A stretch of DNA of 45,896 bases from JAVBKV01 sp031553885 (GTDB taxonomy: Bacteria > Bacteroidota > Bacteroidia > Bacteroidales > Azobacteroidaceae): positions 1 to 45,896 of the forward strand of contig JAVBKV010000044.1 in the NCBI GenBank assembly GCA_031553885.1. Reading direction: 5' to 3'. Of the stretch, positions 32,657 to 42,053 are shown piece after piece (the first letter of the stretch is position 1; the number at the start of each line of letters is the position of its first letter). A model generated the notes under the pieces. It searched no databases, was not told where the DNA came from, and was given only the letters and a program-made list of their open reading frames with translations. A program made the translations under genes and the position numbers.

Positions 32657-34675
32657 TTATGTATTTGATTTATTTTTAAGGAGTTCTTCCAGTTTAATTA
32701 ACTCGTTTCTATACTGGGCTGCTTCCAGGAATTCCAATTTTTTGGCTGCATCCATCATGGCTTTTTTTGTTTTTTCCATTAATTTTTCGATTTGTTTTTT
32801 ATTCATGTATTGAACAACCGGATCGGCAGCAATGTTTAGATCTTTAGGTTCAATATAGGCCTTAGGTTCAGTTTTGATTGTCTCTTTGACTAAAGAAGAC
32901 TGGGTTGTTTTCCGGATTTGTTGTGGAGTAATACCGTGCTTAGCATTGTAAGCCAGTTGCTTTTCCCTTCTTTTTTCGGTTTCATCCATGGTTTTTTGCA
33001 TGCTTTCCGTGATCCTGTCCGCATAAAAAATGACTTTACCATTGATATTACGTGCTGCACGTCCTGCTGTTTGGGTCAGCGAGCGATGGGAGCGCAGGAA
33101 CCCTTCCTTGTCGGCATCCAGGATGGCAACCAGGGAGACTTCCGGAAGGTCTAGTCCTTCCCGCAACAGGTTTACTCCGATCAGTACATCAAAATAACCC
33201 TGCCGGAGTTTTTCCATGATTTCGATGCGTTCCAGGGTTTCCACGTCCGAATGAATGTAGGCACATTGTATCCCCATCCGGGAAAAATAGGAGTTGAGTT
33301 CTTCGGCCATACGTTTGGTCAGGGTCGTCACTAGGGACCGTTCCTTTTTTTCGGTCCGGATGCGGATTTCTTCCATGAGGTCGTCGATCTGATTCAAGCT
33401 GGGTCGCACTTCGATCGGAGGATCCAGTAATCCGGTAGGACGTACCACCTGTTCGGTGACAATTCCTTCACTCATCATGAGTTCGTATTCGGCCGGGGTC
33501 GCACTGATGCATATTTTTTGCGGAGTCAGCATTTCGAATTCATCGAAAGTCAGGGGGCGGTTATCGACTGCAGCCGGTAAACGGAACCCATATTCTACCA
33601 GGTTGATTTTACGGGAGCGATCTCCGCCGTACATGGCACGGATCTGCGGGATGGTAACGTGACTCTCATCGATGACTGTCAGGAAGTCCTTTGGAAAATA
33701 ATCGATCAGGCAGAAGGGGCGACTTCCCGGCGGGCGGCCGTCGAAATAACGGGAATAATTTTCTATTCCGGAGCAATATCCCAATTCCCGGATCATTTCC
33801 AGGTCATAGGTGACCCTTTCATAGAGTCGCTTGGCTTCCAGCATTTTTCCTTCTGCATTGAGGAATTGAACCCTGGCTCCCAGGTCGATTTCAATTTCCC
33901 CGATGGCTTTATTGATCCGTTCCCGGGTGGTGACAAAAAGATTGGCCGGATAGATGTGGTATTCTTCGAACCGTTCCAGGCTACTGCCGGTCAGGGGATC
34001 AAAAGTATAGATATCGTCGATGGTATCTCCCCAGAAGATAATCCTCAGGGCATAGTCCATGTAAGCCAGATAAATATCGACTGTATCCCCTTTTACCCGG
34101 AAGTTTCCCCGGTTGAATTCGATTTCGTTCCGGGAATATAGACTATCTACCAATTTTCTCAGGAAAACATTCCGCGAAAACGTTTGACCCAGTTCGACAG
34201 AAATCATGTTTTCCTTGAAATCGTCAGGATTCCCGATTCCATACAGGCAGGATACGGATGAAATGATAATAACATCCCTTCTTCCGGACAACAGGGCCGA
34301 TGAAGCGGAGAGCCTCAGACGCTCGATTTCATCGTTGATGGAAAGATCTTTCTCAATGTAAGTATTCGTGGTTGGAATGTATGCTTCCGGTTGGTAGTAG
34401 TCGTAATAGGAAACAAAATATTCCACGGCATTTTTAGGAAAGAAACTTTTAAACTCGCTATACAATTGGGCTGCCAGTGTTTTATTGTGGCTGAGTACCA
34501 GGGTTGGTTTTTTTACTTCTTTGATCACATTGGCGATGGTAAACGTTTTTCCGGAACCCGTTACACCTAATAACGTCTGATAAGGAATTTCCCGGTTGAC
34601 TCCGTCGACAAGTTCTTTAATTGCCTCCGGCTGGTCGCCCATAGGAAGAAAATCCGATATAAGTTCAAAATCCAT
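32657..34675 (-). CDS. uvrB: Excinuclease ABC subunit B
   Basis: The start is ATG at 34675, giving 672 residues with the usual N-terminus DFELISDFLPMGDQPEAI; the longer open frame would run through the promoter. Walker A GVTGSGKT is at 37-44, the beta-hairpin YYDYYQPEAYIP at 90-101, and DESHVTIPQ marks the DEAD-like motif. The C-terminal UVR domain lies near 625-665. UvrB loads on damaged DNA with UvrA and recruits UvrC in nucleotide excision repair. fhs follows in the same direction after 10 bases. Confidence 0.98.
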   Translation of the reverse strand: MDFELISDFLPMGDQPEAIKELVDGVNREIPYQTLLGVTGSGKTFTIANVIKEVKKPTLVLSHNKTLAAQLYSEFKSFFPKNAVEYFVSYYDYYQPEAYIPTTNTYIEKDLSINDEIERLRLSASSALLSGRRDVIIISSVSCLYGIGNPDDFKENMISVELGQTFSRNVFLRKLVDSLYSRNEIEFNRGNFRVKGDTVDIYLAYMDYALRIIFWGDTIDDIYTFDPLTGSSLERFEEYHIYPANLFVTTRERINKAIGEIEIDLGARVQFLNAEGKMLEAKRLYERVTYDLEMIRELGYCSGIENYSRYFDGRPPGSRPFCLIDYFPKDFLTVIDESHVTIPQIRAMYGGDRSRKINLVEYGFRLPAAVDNRPLTFDEFEMLTPQKICISATPAEYELMMSEGIVTEQVVRPTGLLDPPIEVRPSLNQIDDLMEEIRIRTEKKERSLVTTLTKRMAEELNSYFSRMGIQCAYIHSDVETLERIEIMEKLRQGYFDVLIGVNLLREGLDLPEVSLVAILDADKEGFLRSHRSLTQTAGRAARNINGKVIFYADRITESMQKTMDETEKRREKQLAYNAKHGITPQQIRKTTQSSLVKETIKTEPKAYIEPKDLNIAADPVVQYMNKKQIEKLMEKTKKAMMDAAKKLEFLEAAQYRNELIKLEELLKNKSNT

Positions 34676-34698
34676 GATGATTGTTGTATAATAAAATA

Positions 34699-34706
34699 CA
34701 AATATA
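34699..34706 (-). promoter_or_regulatory. Promoter -7 element for uvrB
   Basis: The minus strand reads TATATTTG, 24 bases before the uvrB start codon. No clear -33 box. Confidence 0.6.
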
Positions 34707-34787
34707 CACCCCGGATTGTTTATTCGGAAGGAAGTAGTATAATTTATTTTACGCACTTGGCGCCCAGCGGGCGCAAGATATTCCAAG

Positions 34788-34833
34788 TTCTTCCCCTTTC
34801 CCCCTCCGCTAAAGGAGGGGGAAAGGGGAAGAA
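34788..34833. repeat. 20-base inverted repeat with a purine/pyrimidine split, possible terminator
   Basis: The arms 34788-34807 (pyrimidines only) and 34814-34833 (purines only) are exact reverse complements around GCTAAA. It lies 14 bases beyond the FAD oxidoreductase stop. The core resembles the G/C-run repeat after corA. No T tract follows on the minus strand. A second, imperfect G/C stem (CTTGGCGCCC, then GGGCGCAAG) lies at about 34757-34776. Confidence 0.85.
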
Positions 34834-34846
34834 GTTTTCTGGAAAA

Positions 34847-37800
34847 TCAAGACTTTTTAGCTAGAATTCCTTGGGCATGACGCGCATAATGATTATGCAG
34901 GTCATTGCTATAATCTTTCAGGATATTTTCACCCAGTTGACCTTTATCTCCGCAACGGAACAAGGCGCGAGCCAAATGAATTTCTTTTAAAGCCCGGTTG
35001 CGTTCTTCTGTATCAGTAGCATCGGTTGATGTTTTTGAACGAGCTAATTGATAACTGGTGGTAACATCAGTCCGGATACCGGGCATATTCAACAGATCGG
35101 CTAATACAGGAGCTGCTTTTTTACTGCCTATGGTCTCGAATGCGATACAAACGGCCCGGAAATGAGAGAATGTGCGTTCAGGATTCAATCGTTGTGCATG
35201 AGCGATAATCGCCGGCAAGGTTTCTTCTTTACGAGTATTTCCTAAGGCGATAATCAGGCTGTCCAGGCGACTCATACAAGGTCCGAATTGTCCCATTCCC
35301 GTATATTTCCATCCTTCATCCCATTCGGTAAACGAGTTGACTTCATCAATCAGGTCCTGTAATCCGGAGGTGTCGCCCAACATGGCTAAAACCTGAGCAT
35401 AATTAATTTGTGCCGGAGTTCCTTTCGTTTTTTTGAAACCGTCTTTCAGTAACGGTTTTGCCCTGGAGGTGTCAGTGAGTAGAATTTCCAGTCCCTCCAT
35501 GTTATTGGCCAGTTTTCCGGCTGCTTCTTTGAACTGTTCGTCCGACAAGGGGAAATTTTCTTTATCCGTCAATACACGATCCGGAAGGCTCCCGATGGAA
35601 ACCAGGTGTTGTTGGATCTTTTTTACATCCACGTTCCGGATAGCCTTATTTTCCTTCACAGCGGTAGCTACTAAATAACCAACCGCATACCCCTGATTCT
35701 GCAAACAGGGCTGCATCCGGATAATCGGCATCGCATCGCGGTGGGCGCCTGTACCTAATCCGGTTACAATAATCCCGTCCAGTCCTTTGGGTAACAATGT
35801 ACGTAAGGGAACATCCGCATCATAAATTTTATGGCGTTTTTCGGGCGCTCTCAACGTAAATAAAGGATCGATAGTGAAACCGTGTGTGTCGAATGAGCTT
35901 TTGTGAAAAGATAAAGTGTCCGGATAACGGCGGCCAATCATAACATCTGTAACAGAAACGTTATGCTCGGCGATAATCCGGCGGCGTTCACGCGTCTGCG
36001 GGAGTTTGCCTATATCGTATTTTCCTTTGTGTTTGACCTTGGCGGAGACAAATACACGGGAAACATCCAATACGTCAGAGTCGTCAATGAATGTCCAGTC
36101 TGTGTTGTTGTAAAAATCATCCGGGTTACGACGGGCCAGTCCGGCTCCCTGAACAGCAACCGTATGTGCTCCGGTGTAATCGTATGCAGCTCCTGCAGCA
36201 ATGGCGACGTCCCCACTACCTGTACTGTCGACCACGACCTTTGACAGTACAACGCCTCGTCCGAAGGGTGTAGCAATAACCACACCACAGACTTTTCCAC
36301 GGTCGACTACCGCTCCGCAACCCATGGCTCCGAACCAGATGTCTCCGTTGGCTTTCCTTATTTCTTTCCGGAACCATTCCATTTTCCAGTCGGAACACCA
36401 TTCCACATCGCATTTCTTCTTTTGGCGGGGGTGATTGGGAGGTGCGATGGCGCAAACCCCATTATCGACTTCTTTGGTAAATCCTTCCCGGAAACCGTCC
36501 CAATAACGGCCGATTAATCCGGTGGTTGTTAAGCCTCCCAGTCCGTGCAGGTATTCAATTGTCAGGGTTTTAATTCCCTGGCGGGACGCACTGATCCCGA
36601 CCGGAGCTCCGGCTGTGCCTCCTCCGAGTACAACCATATCATATTCTCCGAGTACCGGCAGGTAAATGTCTTCCTGGCGAATCATTCCCTTGTGAAGATT
36701 GGGACGCAGAGGAAGAGTCAGTTCGCGTACACGGGCCTCTATTTGATTTTTAGTCGCAGTGGAATAAGCATTGTTTATGGAAGTCTTGTTTGTTTTACGG
36801 GCCTGATTAGCAGCTTCTTTTCCCAGGCGGTAGCCTGTTGCCATTAAGGTAACCGGGCGTATGAGTTGGGCGGCCAGGTTTCTGGGGACATCAGCATAAG
36901 CGCTTAAATAATACAGGTTTGGAATTCCTTTCGGTTGCAACGCTTGTAATGAAAGATCAGTAATTTTGCTGTTGGATGATTGCGGGTTAGCTCCGGAAAT
37001 CTGTTGATTGGGTACGTATGTCAACAGGTCGGAACTGTCTACTTGTTCAACGTCCCAGGTGATGTCCCGGATCTCCTGCTCGATACGGTTCAAAGCAGCA
37101 AAGTCATTTCCTGCATCCGGATAACTGAAAACATAGCTCCGGGCGATATATGCCTTTTTGCCTACTTCAATCGGTTGGGGCAGGACGGTGGATTGAACGA
37201 TTGTTGCGTTTTTCTTTTCTTCGTTTCCTACGACAATGAATTCATAATTCAGGTTACCTGTTTTTCCTTTTTTCAAAGGAACGTTGCCTACATGAGCCGT
37301 AACGGCGTCCAATGAAGCGTCAATGATAACCTTAGCCTGTATGGCCTGACATCCGGAACGGTTGGTGATCAGAGCACCGGCTATTTGTTTTTTATTGTCG
37401 TAAAGGACATTGACCAGGTAACTGCTGTACAGGAACGGGATGTTTTGTTTCAACAGTTCGTTTTCCAATACGGTTTTAACATGCAATGGGAAGGGTGGGG
37501 TCGTTCCGGTAAAGATAGCCTGAGATAAAGGCGTTTCTGTTTTTTCTTCCGGATTCAGCCAAAGGTGCATCTGGCCGCAGATATCATCCCCTAAATAAGG
37601 AAGAGATGAAAGCAGAAAGACGCTGGATCCGTTCCGGCTGGCTTCGGCAGCAGCGGCGACAGCGCCTGAGCTACCTCCGATGACCAAAACGTCTACGTCC
37701 GCAATTAACGGAATGTCGTGAGCGGTTAACTGACAGGATTGTCCTTGGTTTCCTGTACCCGATAACGGGCTTTGCATCATGGTTTCATAACTCTCTTTGG

Positions 37801-37873
37801 CAGAGACGACACCAGTTCCGATCAAACCAGTACCTAAGAATGAGACTTTGATGAATTTTCTTCGTGTAATCAT
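34847..37873 (-). CDS. Exported tandem FAD-dependent oxidoreductase
   Basis: The 1008-residue protein opens with a twin-arginine type signal (TRRKFIKVSFLGTGLIGTG, residues 3-21), so it is probably exported folded with its cofactor. Two dinucleotide-binding motifs show two FAD domains in one chain: VLVIGGSSGAVAAA at 63-76 and MVVLGGGTAGAPVG at 413-426, each followed by a family-like DxSxD or DSTGSGD segment. Residues about 830-1000 look like a helical, HEAT-like repeat region. The second half is closer to the FAD_oxidored (PF12831-like) group. The substrate is unknown. It starts 24 bases after the DUF4419 gene. Confidence 0.85.
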   Translation of the reverse strand: MITRRKFIKVSFLGTGLIGTGVVSAKESYETMMQSPLSGTGNQGQSCQLTAHDIPLIADVDVLVIGGSSGAVAAAAEASRNGSSVFLLSSLPYLGDDICGQMHLWLNPEEKTETPLSQAIFTGTTPPFPLHVKTVLENELLKQNIPFLYSSYLVNVLYDNKKQIAGALITNRSGCQAIQAKVIIDASLDAVTAHVGNVPLKKGKTGNLNYEFIVVGNEEKKNATIVQSTVLPQPIEVGKKAYIARSYVFSYPDAGNDFAALNRIEQEIRDITWDVEQVDSSDLLTYVPNQQISGANPQSSNSKITDLSLQALQPKGIPNLYYLSAYADVPRNLAAQLIRPVTLMATGYRLGKEAANQARKTNKTSINNAYSTATKNQIEARVRELTLPLRPNLHKGMIRQEDIYLPVLGEYDMVVLGGGTAGAPVGISASRQGIKTLTIEYLHGLGGLTTTGLIGRYWDGFREGFTKEVDNGVCAIAPPNHPRQKKKCDVEWCSDWKMEWFRKEIRKANGDIWFGAMGCGAVVDRGKVCGVVIATPFGRGVVLSKVVVDSTGSGDVAIAAGAAYDYTGAHTVAVQGAGLARRNPDDFYNNTDWTFIDDSDVLDVSRVFVSAKVKHKGKYDIGKLPQTRERRRIIAEHNVSVTDVMIGRRYPDTLSFHKSSFDTHGFTIDPLFTLRAPEKRHKIYDADVPLRTLLPKGLDGIIVTGLGTGAHRDAMPIIRMQPCLQNQGYAVGYLVATAVKENKAIRNVDVKKIQQHLVSIGSLPDRVLTDKENFPLSDEQFKEAAGKLANNMEGLEILLTDTSRAKPLLKDGFKKTKGTPAQINYAQVLAMLGDTSGLQDLIDEVNSFTEWDEGWKYTGMGQFGPCMSRLDSLIIALGNTRKEETLPAIIAHAQRLNPERTFSHFRAVCIAFETIGSKKAAPVLADLLNMPGIRTDVTTSYQLARSKTSTDATDTEERNRALKEIHLARALFRCGDKGQLGENILKDYSNDLHNHYARHAQGILAKKS

Positions 37874-37897
37874 GTTTTTTTCTGTAAAGTAAAAGGG

Positions 37898-39106
37898 TTA
37901 TTTGCTGAATTTATCTGAGATATCTGTTTGTGGCACTTTTAGTTTAGAAGGATCCACCGGAATTTGTTTTTTTATTGTATCGATTTGGATCATTCCGTTT
38001 CTAGTCAAAATCTTTGTTTCAATATCTTCTTCCCCGGAAGATGCTTTGGGTCTGTTTATAGCCCAGCCGATTTCCGGTTTAACATTGAATGTTTTTACAT
38101 CTTCTGTCACTCCCATAAATCCGGCCCAGAATTCCATGTTGTACTCAACCGGATGCTGAGGATCCAGGTTATCCACAAAAATAAACGGAACCCGGACAAT
38201 TTCGGGAGGTAGTTCGTTGATAGTCGGGATCTTTTTAAAGTCAGACCTTTTTTTGTTTTTCAGATAAGGATAAAATTTAAGCAGCCAGCCATCGATACCA
38301 GAAACACCATATGATTCTTTACTGTGGAATTTTACCATGTTCATCCAGAATTTCTTGTTGAATTTTCCGGATTTGGCATTGATAATTTCCTGAATAACAG
38401 GTTTTAATTCGGAAGTCCACCATTCCAAATCATATGTTGCCAGGTAATCCAGTTTGACCATTATTTTTTTCCAATCAGCCAGACTTCCTTCAATCGTAAC
38501 TTCCGGAATCCCGCAGCCAATCATTATCACAACATATTTGAAGTATTTTTTCATGGATTCCATGACGGTTATCTGGCTTGCAATCCGTGATGTTGGTGTC
38601 GTAGTCGTGAAGTCTGCAGATAAGGCCGATATTAGTTCCGCTCCGACATGTGTTCCGATCTGGGTTGTAAATTCAGGAAAAATACTCTCCCATGGAAATT
38701 CGGATAATCCTTCTTCTCCGACTTCTTTTTTAACGATAAGTTCCTTCTGACCCTGAAAATTAACAAATTTACTTCTGAGCGCTTCTGCATTATTATTCAC
38801 GTGCTGAGCGAATCCCTGAGAAATCAATAACCAGATAATATCCGGACTGATCGTAATCGGCCGGTGATCCTGATAAGCTCTCAAAAATCCTCCGATAACA
38901 GCATGTTCTCCCATGTCGGCCAAAGGTTCTGCAACAGACAACTTGATAAAGTCTTTTTCAATTCTGGAAAACAAGTTGCTGGCAGGGAAGGCAAATATAG
39001 GTTTTTCAGGAGGACTTAATGTTTCTATCTTATAAGTATCGCTTTGCCCGAAAGAAAGAAAGGGCACAACGATAAGCACCAATAAGATAAACAAGGCTTT
39101 TTTCAT
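37898..39106 (-). CDS. DUF4419 domain protein, exported
   Basis: The start is ATG at 39106, followed by a clear signal peptide (KKALFILLVLIVVPFLSFGQ); the open frame extends 21 codons upstream but that part covers the promoter region. The 402-residue protein matches DUF4419: ADMGEHAVIGGFLRAYQDHRPITISPDIIWLLISQGFAQHVN is characteristic. DUF4419 occurs in bacteria and fungi with no established function. The gene is probably cotranscribed with the FAD oxidoreductase 24 bases downstream. Confidence 0.85.
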   Translation of the reverse strand: MKKALFILLVLIVVPFLSFGQSDTYKIETLSPPEKPIFAFPASNLFSRIEKDFIKLSVAEPLADMGEHAVIGGFLRAYQDHRPITISPDIIWLLISQGFAQHVNNNAEALRSKFVNFQGQKELIVKKEVGEEGLSEFPWESIFPEFTTQIGTHVGAELISALSADFTTTTPTSRIASQITVMESMKKYFKYVVIMIGCGIPEVTIEGSLADWKKIMVKLDYLATYDLEWWTSELKPVIQEIINAKSGKFNKKFWMNMVKFHSKESYGVSGIDGWLLKFYPYLKNKKRSDFKKIPTINELPPEIVRVPFIFVDNLDPQHPVEYNMEFWAGFMGVTEDVKTFNVKPEIGWAINRPKASSGEEDIETKILTRNGMIQIDTIKKQIPVDPSKLKVPQTDISDKFSK

Positions 39107-39129
39107 GATAATGATTTGAGGTGAAAAGG

Positions 39130-39137
39130 CAAATATA
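39130..39137 (-). promoter_or_regulatory. Promoter -7 element for the DUF4419-FAD oxidoreductase unit
   Basis: The minus strand reads TATATTTG, 23 bases before the start codon, with a partial -33 (TTTC at 39158-39161, spacing 20). It suggests that the last two genes of the cassette can be transcribed separately. Confidence 0.55.
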
Positions 39138-39176
39138 CACAAAAAATCAATAACGTTGAAAAAATACATCCATATA

Positions 39177-40859
39177 TTACTCAGAATGTTCGATTACATC
39201 AAAATAAGAAATCCCCGAAAATTCTTTCCCGTCGGAAGTTATCCCGTTTACTGTTATTTTGAAAGTACCGTTCAAATCGGAGGTGTAAAAAGACAACCGG
39301 GCGGTCTTATCCGGAATCGCATCCATAAAAGCGTTCCAGTACAGGGTATGACGGAAGTCTGGCCGTCGTGACTTTTTGTTCTTTGTTTCGGAATAATCCG
39401 GAGTCTTGAATTTTTCAGGAAATACCGGGTATTCGTATTTAAATAATTGAGAACTTTCATCCAGTTTGAACAAAGGCAGGTTTTGCTGACGGGTAATGAA
39501 TGAAACAATGGATTCGAAAGAAAGCCCTCCGAAAACATATTTTCCGTCATAAATATTAATCCGTTTAATGAGTTGCGGGTTATAGCTCAGTATATCTTCA
39601 TGGTCGAAAACGGGGATACCATCCAGTAAAACCAATGTATTTCCGGTGTTGTAACGTTGTTCCCCGGAAGTAAGTACCTGGATTCTTCTTTTGTTATTTA
39701 CTTTGTTAACCCTGACGGAATTGACAAATTCCAAAATTGTTTCACTCAGGGTGCTGAAACGGGTATATTGGTCCAGATCATAGGTCGTAGCAACGGGCAT
39801 ATTGAGACAACTTTCCATGGAAACCGGAACTCCTGCCGAATCCGGTTCGATTACTTCCGATAGCTGTACACCGACAAACCGGTCCATTAATTGTTTATCA
39901 TTGGAGAAAACCGTCAGTGAGGGTAACGTTTCCGGCAAGGATTCGCAAAAGGGACTGACCACGTCCAACCGATAGGGAACCTTTTCATAAAAAGGAGATA
40001 CAACCGAAGTTACAATTTCCCGGGTACCGTATCGTTTTTTTGAATAAAAAGAAATGGTTCCTTTTTCAGGATCCGGTTGTCCATTGATCAGGCAATCGCT
40101 TTTTCCGACAAAAGACAAGGTCGATACGAGCGATTGATTATCTGTTTCCGGAATCACGCGTCCGGTAACGATATGACCTTCATATTCCGGCAACCATTGT
40201 AGCGGCAAATTCGAATCGGTATTGGGTTGAAAATCAGTCATTCCAGGGAAGCTGATTTCGGGAGAATAAGTGGCCAGTGTATCGTTACGGCTAACCGATA
40301 CGGTTAAATCAATGGTATTTTCGGGTAAAAAATCAATATTCAAAGCAACGGCTTCTCTGGTAGTATATTGAGCTCGATCTGTTTTTATCAGGATACCAGA
40401 ATTTCCGTGTTGGACTGACTCCGTTTTTATTTCAGTTGGTTCTCCGGATTTTATCCGGTCTTTTTCTGATTGTTGGCCCGGATTGATAATGGCGATCTGC
40501 CTGTTAAAAAACACTTTTTCTCCTTCATTTCTCATGTAACGGGTATATCCTGAAAGCTGATAAATTCCGGAAGGAATATCGGCCGGTATTTTTATTTTAC
40601 CGGTACCCTTTCCGTTTATCAATCCTAACTTCAACTGCATTTGAGGCTTTTGTGTATCGCATATTTCTATGTAACCGACCTTGCTTAAATAAGATGGTTG
40701 AAAATGTGTATTGATAACCAGAAATTTGATCCAGATGTTTTCTCCGGCAACATAACATTCCTTATCCAGGTGAACCGATACGCGCTCGATATCCTTCTCT
40801 CCGGCGAGCAATGGAAAAGAGAGAAATAATAATGTAAATATGGAAAATAAATATTTCAT
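39177..40859 (-). CDS. Exported MG2-like protein with plug-like C-terminal region
   Basis: This 560-residue protein has a signal peptide (LFSIFTLLFLSFPLLAG, residues 4-20). Residues 25-130 match the macroglobulin MG2 pattern (VSVHLDKECYVAGENIWIKFLVIN ... SGIYQLSGYTRYMRN). A middle region follows, and the part near 400-470 resembles a TonB plug (NTLVLLDGIPVFDHEDILSYNPQLIKRINIYDGKYVFGG). Proteins of this kind occur next to TonB receptors in Bacteroidota. It begins 5 bases downstream of the DUF4249 gene. Its role is unknown; it may assist the receptor at the outer membrane. Confidence 0.75.
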   Translation of the reverse strand: MKYLFSIFTLLFLSFPLLAGEKDIERVSVHLDKECYVAGENIWIKFLVINTHFQPSYLSKVGYIEICDTQKPQMQLKLGLINGKGTGKIKIPADIPSGIYQLSGYTRYMRNEGEKVFFNRQIAIINPGQQSEKDRIKSGEPTEIKTESVQHGNSGILIKTDRAQYTTREAVALNIDFLPENTIDLTVSVSRNDTLATYSPEISFPGMTDFQPNTDSNLPLQWLPEYEGHIVTGRVIPETDNQSLVSTLSFVGKSDCLINGQPDPEKGTISFYSKKRYGTREIVTSVVSPFYEKVPYRLDVVSPFCESLPETLPSLTVFSNDKQLMDRFVGVQLSEVIEPDSAGVPVSMESCLNMPVATTYDLDQYTRFSTLSETILEFVNSVRVNKVNNKRRIQVLTSGEQRYNTGNTLVLLDGIPVFDHEDILSYNPQLIKRINIYDGKYVFGGLSFESIVSFITRQQNLPLFKLDESSQLFKYEYPVFPEKFKTPDYSETKNKKSRRPDFRHTLYWNAFMDAIPDKTARLSFYTSDLNGTFKITVNGITSDGKEFSGISYFDVIEHSE

Positions 40860-40864
40860 TTCAA

Positions 40865-42049
40865 TTATTTGTGATCGTTAGGCCAATAATCTGGTTTGTT
40901 TTTAGTTCCTCCCGTCGCACGACAGTCCGCACATTCTACGAGGGACCAGGCTTCCGGTTCATCTTCAGGGTCCATTATGATTCCCTTAACAGGTCGGTAA
41001 CCAGCCCGATAAAAGTCTGCGATGGTCATTCTACGTAAATTTATGTATTCATATACTTCCGCCATAGTCATTGTTGTACAGGTTGAAGGAATTCCCGGCC
41101 TGGTGACATCGTATTTGGAGATGAAAATCCGTTGTGTCGATGTGTTTCTGATGGCTTCCACATAGCCGATTACTTTTTTTGATGCATTGGTTTTGCAACT
41201 GATATTTCCATTAACTTCGGAAGGTTGGGGGGTGAATAAACCTCCCATGCTTTCATTCAACTGGGCTTTATTCAGGTAATACTCATAGGCTCCTTTACTG
41301 ATTGCCCGTTGAGTTACGAGTACGCTGTAAAGAATAGAAAAACGATCGTCTTTTGCCTGATGTTTATATAATTCTTTGTTGATAATCTTGTTTTCCGATA
41401 AAGCCTCTGTCGATCCCACTAAAATTTTATTTTCCGTATTCCTTCTCCAGCAATAATAATAGGGAGCTTCCTTTTCCATGTAATAACCATCTTCGATAAG
41501 ATCGTAAAATATGGTGGTATAATAATTCGCTGCGATTTCCCAGACTTCTTCATAATTCCAGAAAAAGTAAGTAGATTCTTTCTCATTGGTATGGGTGGAA
41601 ATGCGAATGGCAACGTCTCCTTCCTTAACAGGTTGGAAGTAGGATACACTGTCGATTTCAGGCGTGGAAAGAGGAGTGGAAAGGGTAGATTGATACGTTT
41701 CTCCGTCGTATTCAATCTGAATTCCGTACGATACATTGTCATTCAGTTCTCCGATATTGATCTGATAAGCACCTTTGCCCAAGTGAGTTGCCGGGCTGCT
41801 TTTAAAGCCATCATCTCCTATTACGAATAGCTGAGCATCAATGTCTTTGATATCTCTGGGAGTTTCGACCGTATTTAGGGAAAAGCTTTTACTCAAATAA
41901 AAAATGGAATTCGTATTTTCAATGATACTTCCGTCGACCACCAGAATTTCCTGGGTCCCGGAAGGCAGATCGGCATTAAAATCCGAGACACAACTGCATA
42001 ACAGAAGAGTTGCAGAGAATAAAATACTATATATGACTTTGTGATTCAT
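40865..42049 (-). CDS. DUF4249 family lipoprotein
   Basis: The start is ATG at 42049, 4 bases after the receptor stop; the product has 394 residues. The lipoprotein signal ends LCSC, with the lipidated cysteine at 20. The beta-rich body begins GTQEILVVDGSIIENTNSIFYLSKSF and includes GKGAYQINIGELNDNVSYGIQIEYDGETYQS, a pattern typical of DUF4249. Near the C-terminus it carries CADCRATGGTKNKPDYW. DUF4249 proteins sit on the outer membrane beside TonB receptors, where they may act like SusD as substrate-capturing lids; that is not demonstrated. Confidence 0.88.
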   Translation of the reverse strand: MNHKVIYSILFSATLLLCSCVSDFNADLPSGTQEILVVDGSIIENTNSIFYLSKSFSLNTVETPRDIKDIDAQLFVIGDDGFKSSPATHLGKGAYQINIGELNDNVSYGIQIEYDGETYQSTLSTPLSTPEIDSVSYFQPVKEGDVAIRISTHTNEKESTYFFWNYEEVWEIAANYYTTIFYDLIEDGYYMEKEAPYYYCWRRNTENKILVGSTEALSENKIINKELYKHQAKDDRFSILYSVLVTQRAISKGAYEYYLNKAQLNESMGGLFTPQPSEVNGNISCKTNASKKVIGYVEAIRNTSTQRIFISKYDVTRPGIPSTCTTMTMAEVYEYINLRRMTIADFYRAGYRPVKGIIMDPEDEPEAWSLVECADCRATGGTKNKPDYWPNDHK

Positions 42050-42053
42050 GATT

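Noticed and set aside
34676..34786. N-terminal extension of uvrB
   Set aside because: The 37 extra codons lie over the promoter-like element at 34699-34706 and have no likeness to UvrB, which normally starts at the MDFELISDF sequence.
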